This document shows positions 7,800 to 14,278 of a stretch of 21,977 nucleotides of DNA, piece after piece. How positions within the stretch are numbered: the stretch's first letter is position 1; each line of letters starts with the position of its first letter. This stretch comes from SFEB01 sp964612455 (GTDB lineage: Bacteria > Bacillota > Clostridia > Christensenellales > CAG-314): NCBI GenBank assembly GCA_964612455.1, contig CAZTCB010000022.1, positions 1 to 21,977 of the forward strand, read 5' to 3'. The position numbers and the translations under genes were made by a program. Below the pieces are notes generated by a model. The model was not told the origin of the DNA. It was given only the letters and a program-made list of their open reading frames with translations, and did not search any database.

Positions 7800-8840
7800 T
7801 TAAAACAGCCAATTTCCGCCGATATCTTTGCCGAGATCGCAAGTATATCGCCACTCGACGACGTCGCCTTGCGAGAGTCTGTATCGCGAGCAACCGTAGT
7901 TGGGGTACCACCCGTTGACGCTGTACATCCATCCCGACAAATTGCCGCAATCAAATTCGTAAAGATTGTTGATACCCTCGACGTAAACGCTGTTGTACAT
8001 AGGCGTCCAAGAGTACTCGAGATGGATATCGTTGTTGCGGCAGATGCGTTTTAAGACGTCAAACACGTTTTCGCCCTTGTAAAAAGTAACCGTGTGGCGT
8101 TCGTAAATAATACCGTCCGACGGCAGTATCCCGAGTTTTGCGGAGTCAAGCAAATCGAGATTGTTCAGTATCGAGCGACATTCTATTAAAAACGTACAGG
8201 TATACGTCACGCTCTCGTCGACGTCGTCGTCACTCGGCTCTATCGGCAGAGGTTTTCCCTCCGGCACGGGGTCGGTCATATACTGGTCCTTGACAGTCTG
8301 CGAACCGTCGGAAACAACCTTGTCGCCGCCGATTATTTCGTCGTTTTCGCCGACGGGATAAAAATCAACGGTACCGATTGCGTTTAATACGGAAAAATTA
8401 ACGATGGATTTTTCGTTACCCGTGACGCTCGCTTCGGCAACCTGCCCGTCCGAAAACACTGCCTTGTACGACTTGGTCGAAACTTTTTCGGGCAAATAAA
8501 CGGACAACAACGGCTTAAAACCGAGAGTACCTTCGTTAAAAAACCTCACGGACAGCTTCTCTCCCGACAACGAAACCGCTATGCCCAAATCAACGTCTTG
8601 GGGAGAGGTCACGGCACTGCCGAACACCACCCACACGTATTTGCAACCGTTGCTTTCGCCGCTAAAAGTGCCTATCGCGTTTTTTTCGCTTAATTTTGCG
8701 AACACATCGGACTTTACCAAACTGCCTTGCGTTAAATCGTAATCGTCGCCCAGCGTAGTCGGCGTGTCAAACCAACCGCACCCCGACAACGCCAATACGC
8801 AAACGAGCATCAAAGCCACGATACTTGCCGTTTTTTTCAT
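7800..8840 (-). CDS. Lipoprotein with C-terminal DUF4430 (transcobalamin-like) domain
   Basis: The 346-residue protein begins with a lipoprotein signal ending LALSGC, with C21 as the lipidated residue. Residues about 30-200 form a beta-rich domain I do not recognise, followed by a Pro/Asp-rich linker (about 188-210). Residues about 212-340 match DUF4430: VTFYKGENVFDVLKRIC (251-267), LSGWMYSVNGWYPNYGCSRY (301-320) and QGDVVEWRYTCDLGKDIG (324-341). DUF4430 corresponds to the C-terminal beta domain of transcobalamin and intrinsic factor, which closes over cobalamin. In this operon it probably acts as a membrane-tethered corrinoid-binding protein on the outer face, feeding the ECF S component; that role is inferred. 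AAGGGG lies about 6 bases upstream of the ATG. The stop codon is 1 base before ecfT. Confidence 0.88.
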   Translation of the reverse strand: MKKTASIVALMLVCVLALSGCGWFDTPTTLGDDYDLTQGSLVKSDVFAKLSEKNAIGTFSGESNGCKYVWVVFGSAVTSPQDVDLGIAVSLSGEKLSVRFFNEGTLGFKPLLSVYLPEKVSTKSYKAVFSDGQVAEASVTGNEKSIVNFSVLNAIGTVDFYPVGENDEIIGGDKVVSDGSQTVKDQYMTDPVPEGKPLPIEPSDDDVDESVTYTCTFLIECRSILNNLDLLDSAKLGILPSDGIIYERHTVTFYKGENVFDVLKRICRNNDIHLEYSWTPMYNSVYVEGINNLYEFDCGNLSGWMYSVNGWYPNYGCSRYRLSQGDVVEWRYTCDLGKDIGGNWLF

Positions 8841-8864
8841 ACTTGCCCCTTCTTTTTTAACCGA

Positions 8865-9434
8865 TTAATTAAATATCACCTCAACGACCACCAAAGACGA
8901 GTCGGTCGAGTAGTTTAATACCGTTTTGACGAGCTTTTCGTCGGTGTACTCGGTCGATACGCTCATATCCCTGACGTCCGCCGTTTTCGTGCCGCCGGTA
9001 AAAGCCTCGACGTCCGTGACCTTTGCCGTCATTCTGCCGTCGGCGTCAGTTATTTCCGATAAACATTTGCCGCTAAAATTGAAATTTAAGCGTTTCGGCA
9101 AATCGACGAGATCCCCCGTATTGGATACGACGAGATCGTTTAATACCGTCACCGTGCCGACGACGGAACGTTTAAAACCGTCCGACAAATCGTCGGCGTT
9201 TATTTTGTTCAACCTCTCCGCGTCGTAAGAAACCGTGTATCCGTTTTCAAAACATTCAAAAACGTAAACACCGATTAACTCTACCCCGTCCGTTGTCGTC
9301 TTGACCGTGACAGTGTATTCGGTCGCCTCGTCAAAAAGTTCGTTTATTTTTTTACACGTTTTATTTTCAGCCGAGCAACCGCACAGCAAAGCGACGATTG
9401 CGACTACCAAAAGCACAAATTTAAATTTTTTCAT
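8865..9434 (-). CDS. Small lipoprotein of unknown function in the cobalamin operon
   Basis: The 189-residue protein has a charged N terminus (MKKFKF), a hydrophobic stretch and a lipobox LLCGC with C20 as the likely lipidated residue; Cys at the -2 position is unusual. The mature part is beta-strand-rich with alternating Thr/Val pattern (YTVTVKTTTDGVELIGVYVF), resembling small outer-surface lipoproteins of unassigned fold. No known family is recognised. It lies 11 bp after the surface beta-propeller gene, with AAGGAGG overlapping that gene's stop codon, and 24 bp before the DUF4430 gene. Its position between two presumed corrinoid-binding proteins suggests an accessory role in capture or handover, but nothing in the sequence shows ligand binding. 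Confidence 0.8.
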   Translation of the reverse strand: MKKFKFVLLVVAIVALLCGCSAENKTCKKINELFDEATEYTVTVKTTTDGVELIGVYVFECFENGYTVSYDAERLNKINADDLSDGFKRSVVGTVTVLNDLVVSNTGDLVDLPKRLNFNFSGKCLSEITDADGRMTAKVTDVEAFTGGTKTADVRDMSVSTEYTDEKLVKTVLNYSTDSSLVVVEVIFN

Positions 9435-9445
9435 GTTTTGCCTCC

Positions 9446-12418
9446 TTACCGTTTATTGATTACGACCGCCGCCGCGGCAAGCATTAACAGCCCGGACACG
9501 ACTCCGCCGAGTACCGCCAAAACAGAAGATTGCTCGCCGTTTGCTTTATCGACCCAAGCGTTGTACTGCTCGACTCTCGCCGTCAATGCGGCATAATCGT
9601 CTGCGGAAAGAACTTTTTCCGCCTCGGTCATTGCATCGTACGCCTTCAATGCCGATACTATCGACTCGTATTCTTTCTGTTTGTCGGTATCGTCAAGAGA
9701 TTTTACCGCCGCGTCGAAAGCGTCCATTTTGCTCGTGGTTACCGTTATCAGGCACGTTGCGACAAAATCTCCCGCCTGCGCCTTAACGACGACGTTGCCT
9801 TTACCGACCGCTGTCACTTTGCCGTTTTCGTCCACTGTCGCAACGGTTGAGTCCAAAGACGACCACACGACGGTTTTGTCGTCGGTAGTGTTTTCGGGAT
9901 TAAAGGTCACCGTCAATTGATAAGTCTCTCCAAGCTCGACTTCTGCCGACTGAGGCAACGAAATGTCTATGAGGGATATTGCGACCGAAACGGTCACGGT
10001 AGCCGTGGCGTATCCGCGCGTCACGGTAATATACGCGACACCCGTGCCCACCGCCGTGACTTTTCCGTCATCGTCTACGGTAGCGACGGTCTCGTCCGAA
10101 GAAACGAAACTCACTCGGGCAACAGTCTCGTCGACAGCGCCGCCGACCGTATCGAAAGTATACTCCACGTCGGCAGTCTCGTTTAACTCCAACGCTATAT
10201 CGCTCGCATCGATGTTGCACGCAAATTTAACGGTTGCAAGGCTTTCGTCATTGCAAACCAAAACGTACTTGTATGCCGTCGTTCCGTCTTCCGCAATCAC
10301 CTTGATGCGATACAAAACCAAATCGGGAGTGGTCGACCAATACGCCCTGTAGCAATACGCCGTGCCGTCGTAATTGTTGGCACTCGTAGGCGTTGCCCAA
10401 CTCGGCTCGCCGGTTCCGTAAACGACCTCGCCTTGTTCTATCGTTGCCTCCGCGTAAACGGGCGCAAACCACACTCTCGGTTTTTCAACGTTGCAAACCA
10501 CAAAAAAGTCACCGTTTGCGGTTATTTTGGCGGCATTGGACGAGATGTTGTTTGACGTGCTCGACACTACCGATATATCCGTTTCGCTCGAAAACACTTT
10601 GGTATATATCCATGCCGCCGAGCTCGCAACCTCTACTGATTTGCCGCCTACCGTGTTTATTACCACGCAGCGGTAATATACCGTACTCTCCGACTGAGTG
10701 GACGGGACGTAAGACGACGTAGTAGCTCCGTCGATATCGCTCCAATTTTCGCCGTCGGTACTGCTCTGCCATTTGTACGACAATACGCCGTCATGTCCGC
10801 CGAGAGTCGCCTCTATTTTAAGGGGCTCGGCAGTGCTACCGAGTGCGTATTTTACCCTTGCGGAAGAGAGGTCGGTTGTGATTTGAGGGACTGTGATTTC
10901 AGCCTTTTCAAAACAAAACAGATAGCCCTCCTCGTTGTAGGCGTAGATTCTGCCGTCGGCGTCTATGGCTATTTGCTCGTACGCGTACGCACCGCCGCTG
11001 ACTACTCCCGCGTCCAAAGCAACGGCCTGTCCTTTGGACGGAGTCGCCAACAAAGCCATGTTGGCGGAAGTGGTCGACGGAGTGTCCGTCAAGACGAAAA
11101 TATACCCCGGCGCAACGTAACTCTGAACGTAAACGTAAGCGGTTTTCGTCGAGTCGTCGTATTGCAATATCGGGTTGCTTTGCACTTTGTAAACACCCGT
11201 CTGCGTCGCGTAAATCTCTTTCATAAAGTTTGCGCTCTTCGCGTTGACGTCGACGACGCAAATATCTCCGCCCTGTCCCCAGCCTTCGCCTTGACCGGCG
11301 ATATAAAGTCTGCCGTTGTAGATTACGGGAGCGCAAACGGTACCCGTGTTGCGACTTAACAACGCCGTCTTCATCTCAGCCGAAAAACTACCGTCGCTTT
11401 CGACGTGTACGCCGAACAAATACTTGCAAAAACGGTTACTCCAATACAGGTATCCCGACGCCGCGTCGTACACGGTCTGTCCGGTCGTATTGTAAGCGTT
11501 TATTTTTTTGTTTGTCGTAGAGTCGCTCGCGTAGTCGCTCGCCTTACCTGCGTCAAAAACATGTTTTACCTCGCCGGTTTTATAGTCGACCGCCAGCAAA
11601 AGAACGTGCCCGTACGTCGCGCTGGCACTCGCCGTGTCGGTACAAGTGACGTAAAACAAATCGCCGACGAAAGCTCCGGACGACCATGCGAAATTCTTTT
11701 TATACGTCGTGGTCTTGTCGTCCGCAGTCTCGGTCGTAGTCCCGAAAGTCAGCGTATTGACGGCAGTCAGATATTTTTCTCCGTCGGCAGGCGCGGCGTT
11801 GATTTTTAACGATAAACCGTTGCAAATAAGATACCCCGCCTTATACTGCGTCGGGTGATAACTGCCAAACGCGTTTCTCGCCAATCCGAGGTCGGTACAG
11901 GCGTACTCCGCAAGTTTGGTAAAGTTGAGTACGTCGATTACTTCTATCTTGTTGGTCCCCGTCACAAACAACAAACCGTCGTCCGCGTCCATGGTAAGAT
12001 AATCGTAGTATATACTCGTAGACGTATTGCACGAGCCGACGCCTTCAAGCGATGTTACTTCCGCACCCGTGTTCTTGTTTATTTTTTTCAATACGGGTAC
12101 GTATTTGCCCGTTGCGTCGTCTTTCTTTGCTCCGGTGATATAAATTTCGTCACCGACGATGACGGTCTGCCCCGAGTAAACGCCCCAGGTGCTCGTCATG
12201 TCGTTTATACGCGCGTACCATTTTTCACGCGTGTAATAAACGGAAGTAGGAGCGCTCCCGCCCTTGGCGTATACGGCGTTGTTGGCGTCGTTGTAGTTCA
12301 TGGCACCCGACCAGACTACGTTGTTGACCTTTGCGGCAAAAACCGTAGTCATCGGCATCGCCAGGACGACAACGGCGCAGATTGCCGCCGCAAATAAAAT
12401 CAGCGCTTTTCGTTTCAT
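9446..12418 (-). CDS. Membrane-anchored surface protein: apparent beta-propeller plus Ig-like (BIg2) domains; first gene of the cobalamin operon
   Basis: The protein has 990 residues. Residues 1-29 are a signal peptide (cleavage near VFAAK). Residues about 30-503 are a series of PQQ/WD-like beta-blade units (for example GQTVIVGDEIYITG, GRLYIAGQGEGW, DADGRIYAYNEEGYLFCF), consistent with a beta-propeller. Residues about 510-605 are an Ig-like domain (LSYKWQSSTDGENW, YYRCVV). About 606-730 is an unassigned beta domain. About 730-810 and 811-896 are two BIg2 domains (ATVDDDGKVTAVGTG and ATVDENGKVTAVGKG). About 897-963 is a helical spacer, and 966-987 is a membrane helix ending INKR. The start has AAGGAGGT 10 bases upstream. 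It is the gene directly behind the cobalamin riboswitch, so it is probably a B12-repressed corrinoid-capturing surface protein; the binding role is inference. No LPXTG motif is present. Confidence 0.85.
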   Translation of the reverse strand: MKRKALILFAAAICAVVVLAMPMTTVFAAKVNNVVWSGAMNYNDANNAVYAKGGSAPTSVYYTREKWYARINDMTSTWGVYSGQTVIVGDEIYITGAKKDDATGKYVPVLKKINKNTGAEVTSLEGVGSCNTSTSIYYDYLTMDADDGLLFVTGTNKIEVIDVLNFTKLAEYACTDLGLARNAFGSYHPTQYKAGYLICNGLSLKINAAPADGEKYLTAVNTLTFGTTTETADDKTTTYKKNFAWSSGAFVGDLFYVTCTDTASASATYGHVLLLAVDYKTGEVKHVFDAGKASDYASDSTTNKKINAYNTTGQTVYDAASGYLYWSNRFCKYLFGVHVESDGSFSAEMKTALLSRNTGTVCAPVIYNGRLYIAGQGEGWGQGGDICVVDVNAKSANFMKEIYATQTGVYKVQSNPILQYDDSTKTAYVYVQSYVAPGYIFVLTDTPSTTSANMALLATPSKGQAVALDAGVVSGGAYAYEQIAIDADGRIYAYNEEGYLFCFEKAEITVPQITTDLSSARVKYALGSTAEPLKIEATLGGHDGVLSYKWQSSTDGENWSDIDGATTSSYVPSTQSESTVYYRCVVINTVGGKSVEVASSAAWIYTKVFSSETDISVVSSTSNNISSNAAKITANGDFFVVCNVEKPRVWFAPVYAEATIEQGEVVYGTGEPSWATPTSANNYDGTAYCYRAYWSTTPDLVLYRIKVIAEDGTTAYKYVLVCNDESLATVKFACNIDASDIALELNETADVEYTFDTVGGAVDETVARVSFVSSDETVATVDDDGKVTAVGTGVAYITVTRGYATATVTVSVAISLIDISLPQSAEVELGETYQLTVTFNPENTTDDKTVVWSSLDSTVATVDENGKVTAVGKGNVVVKAQAGDFVATCLITVTTSKMDAFDAAVKSLDDTDKQKEYESIVSALKAYDAMTEAEKVLSADDYAALTARVEQYNAWVDKANGEQSSVLAVLGGVVSGLLMLAAAAVVINKR

Positions 12419-12463
12419 AAAATATTATACCTCCTTGCCTTTGTTTTGGCAATAAATATCGAT

Positions 12464-12489
12464 AAAAAAACCTCTCGCCGAGCGAGAGG
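12464..12489 (-). terminator. Leader terminator: probable riboswitch expression platform
   Basis: On the minus strand an 8-bp perfect GC-rich stem CCTCTCGC / GCGAGAGG with a 3-nt loop is followed by seven T. It lies between the cobalamin aptamer and the start codon at 12418, about 50 bases before it. This is where a B12-responsive transcription terminator is expected. An alternative pairing of GGAGCG upstream (near 12552-12557) with CGCTC in the terminator could act as antiterminator, but I cannot fold it. Confidence 0.82.
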
Positions 12490-12604
12490 TAAAAAATCCA
12501 AAAATTATCCGCGACAAAAATTGCGCCTACGCAAACGAAACCTGCGCAACGCTCCGCGGAAAAAATAGATTATACTCGTCTCACCAACGACGTAAAAACC
12601 CTAC

Positions 12605-12775
12605 TCAACCCGGCAGGTCTCCTGACTCGTGATTTGCGTCGACCAAAACGCAAACGGGAACTTCTCAGCTTTCGCCAATGTTTTTATCCCTTTGACACTC
12701 ACAGTAATGGTGGTTGTTTCGGCTTTTTACCGAATTCCCTTTTAAGCGACTGCGCACCGTGTTGATATCATCCGT
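12605..12775 (-). promoter_or_regulatory. Cobalamin riboswitch aptamer
   Basis: The minus-strand RNA shows the class hallmarks in order: TTAAAAGGGAATTCGGT, then ACTGTGAGTG, then CATTGG, then GAGAAG, a P10/P11-like hairpin (TTTGCGT / ACGCAAA, 12633-12654), and a perfect B12 box AGTCAGGAGACCTGCC (12612-12627). These elements match the conserved core of cobalamin riboswitches, including btuB-type leaders. Ligand-bound aptamer normally favours termination or blocks translation, so the operon should be off when B12 is plentiful. Outer boundaries (P1) are approximate. I cannot tell by eye whether it prefers adenosyl- or methyl-/hydroxocobalamin. Confidence 0.94.
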
Positions 12776-12797
12776 TAATATTTAGTTTTAAAATTTC

Positions 12798-12847
12798 CCG
12801 TCGACTCGCGGCATCGGCAACCGACCGACCGCCATGCCCGTCGACGG
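12798..12847 (-). repeat. Large hairpin at the 5' end of the riboswitch transcript
   Basis: Outer arms CCGTCGAC (12798-12805) and GTCGACGG (12840-12847) are perfectly complementary, and inner arms GGCAT (12810-12814) and ATGCC (12834-12838) extend the stem. It begins about where transcription from the promoter at 12852-12880 should start, so it would form the 5'-terminal stem-loop of the leader RNA, ahead of the aptamer. It may stabilise the leader or serve as a protein site. Confidence 0.6.
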
Positions 12848-12851
12848 CACT

Positions 12852-12880
12852 AAAGTACCACGCCATATTTTTTTTGTCAA
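12852..12880 (-). promoter_or_regulatory. Promoter of the cobalamin-uptake operon
   Basis: On the minus strand TTGACA (12875-12880, 6/6) is followed after 17 bp by TACTTT (12852-12857), which is preceded by TGG, giving an extended -10. The -10 hexamer is a weak match, compensated by the TGn element. It lies just upstream of the leader hairpin and riboswitch. Confidence 0.72.
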
Positions 12881-12921
12881 GCGAAAAACAAAGGTTTTTT
12901 AGTATTTTTTTTGCAAAACGG

Positions 12922-12950
12922 TTTATTTTATAGACGAAAAGATTTATAAT
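12922..12950 (+). promoter_or_regulatory. Probable promoter of the iron alcohol dehydrogenase gene
   Basis: TATAAT (12945-12950) is a 6/6 -10 hexamer; TTTATT at 12922-12927 with a 17-bp spacer is a weak -35. The ATG is 50 bases downstream. It is divergent from the cobalamin operon promoter, with about 40 bp between the two -35 boxes. Confidence 0.6.
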
Positions 12951-13000
12951 AACCCGAAAGACAGCAACCTTTAAAAGCGACTGAAAAGGAGAACTACCGA

Positions 13001-14206
13001 ATGAACGTTTTTAAAAAAATTTATTGCAGAGTTTATCAGACGATTTTCAAAATACTGCTACCCGTCCTGCCTTATCGCGAGCCGAAACTACTCGACGGAA
13101 CCGACGCCGTCGCCGATTTGCTAAAAGAAAGAGGCGTACGCACGGTACTCGTGGTCACCGACGGAGACCTTGTTAAACTCGGATTGCTCGACGGTCTGAC
13201 GAAATCGTTGAAAAAAGCCGATATAAAACGCGCAACGTACGACGACGTTACCCCAAACCCCACCGTTTCTCAGGTAGAACAAGCAAGACGGGTGTACGTT
13301 GAAAGCGGAGCGGACGCAATCATCGCTTTCGGCGGCGGTTCTCCGATGGATTGCGCAAAAATAACGGCGGCTCGAGTAGCTAAACCCAATCAATCGATTA
13401 ACGACATGAAAGGTCTGTTGCGTATAGGGAAAAAACTCCCTCTGTTGATTGCAATACCGACTACGGCGGGGACGGGTAGCGAAGTAACGCTCGCCGCAGT
13501 GATAACCGACGACAAAACTCATCACAAATATCCTATAAACGACTTTTGCCTGATACCTCGATACGCTCTGCTTTTGCCTGAAATCACGACGGGGTTACCT
13601 CCGTTTGTTACCGCCACTACCGGTATGGACGCGCTCACCCATGCCGTCGAAGCGTATATCGGCAGGTCAACCACCCCCTATACCCGAAAAAACGCAATCC
13701 GCGCGGTACGGCTCATCAACGAAAATATCGTTACCGCTTACTCGGACGGCAAAAACGTCGCCGCGCGAAAAAACATGCTGTACGCCTCCTATTACGCAGG
13801 TATAGCGTTTACCCGCTCGTACGTGGGATACGTCCATGCATTGGCGCACGCCCTCGGCGGCAAATACAACGTCCCTCACGGACTCGCCAATGCCGTCATT
13901 CTCCCTTATTTTTTAAAAGAATACGGTAAATCCGTAACTAAAAAACTCGCAAAACTCGCAAGAGCGACCGATATCGCTTTGCCCGACGACGACAACGACG
14001 CCGCGGCGGCAAAGTTTATTGACCGAGTAGAGCAACTAAACCGTATTCTCAATATCCCCGACCACCTCGACGGAATAAAATGCGAGGACCTGTCCCTCCT
14101 CGCGGCATACGCCGATAAAGAAGCCAATCCTCTCTACCCCGTCCCTCGCCTTATGGACAAAAAACAACTTTCCGAAATGTTTAAAAAAATCGGCAATTTA
14201 CAATAA
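13001..14206 (+). CDS. Iron-containing alcohol dehydrogenase
   Basis: The 401-residue protein is the usual length for the Fe-ADH (type III) family, which reversibly oxidises alcohols to aldehydes or ketones with NAD(P). The N-terminal half has the cofactor-binding loop FGGGSPMDCAK (110-120) and TTAGTGSE (154-161). The metal ligands are all visible with family spacing: D210 and H214 (TTGMDALTHAVEAY), H279 and H293 (YVHALAHALGGKYNVPHG). AAGGAG lies 9 bases before the ATG. The first about 20 residues are hydrophobic and basic (VYQTIFKILLPVLPY), as in many clostridial members, and are not a signal peptide. The natural substrate cannot be read from sequence. It has its own promoter and terminator and is divergent from the cobalamin operon. 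Confidence 0.94.
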   Translation: MNVFKKIYCRVYQTIFKILLPVLPYREPKLLDGTDAVADLLKERGVRTVLVVTDGDLVKLGLLDGLTKSLKKADIKRATYDDVTPNPTVSQVEQARRVYVESGADAIIAFGGGSPMDCAKITAARVAKPNQSINDMKGLLRIGKKLPLLIAIPTTAGTGSEVTLAAVITDDKTHHKYPINDFCLIPRYALLLPEITTGLPPFVTATTGMDALTHAVEAYIGRSTTPYTRKNAIRAVRLINENIVTAYSDGKNVAARKNMLYASYYAGIAFTRSYVGYVHALAHALGGKYNVPHGLANAVILPYFLKEYGKSVTKKLAKLARATDIALPDDDNDAAAAKFIDRVEQLNRILNIPDHLDGIKCEDLSLLAAYADKEANPLYPVPRLMDKKQLSEMFKKIGNLQ

Positions 14207-14218
14207 AAATCCAAAACG

Positions 14219-14255
14219 AAAAATCCGACCGAATATTTCTCGGTCGGATTTTTTT
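14219..14255. terminator. Bidirectional terminator between alcohol dehydrogenase and flavodiiron genes
   Basis: The stem AAAAATCCGACCGA / TCGGTCGGATTTTT (14 bp, 7-nt loop) is followed by more T on the plus strand and by a T-rich run on the minus strand. It lies 12 bases after the alcohol dehydrogenase stop and 23 bases after the flavodiiron stop, serving both convergent genes. Confidence 0.9.
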
Positions 14256-14278
14256 GATAAATATGGTTTTTTTACGTT

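Noticed and set aside
7313..7918. Plus-strand open frame of 201 codons across ecfT and the DUF4430 gene
   Set aside because: It is antisense to two well-supported genes; the product is Arg/Gln/His-rich and looks like a shadow.
7799..7954. N-terminal extension of EcfT back to 7954
   Set aside because: The extra 52 residues overlap the DUF4430 coding region, are Ser/Thr/Arg-rich and unlike EcfT. The ATG at 7798, 1 base after the upstream stop, is the natural start.
2..12418. LPXTG-type sortase signals in the two large surface proteins
   Set aside because: Neither C terminus has an LPXTG-like motif; both end in a hydrophobic helix and a short basic tail, so membrane anchoring is the better reading.
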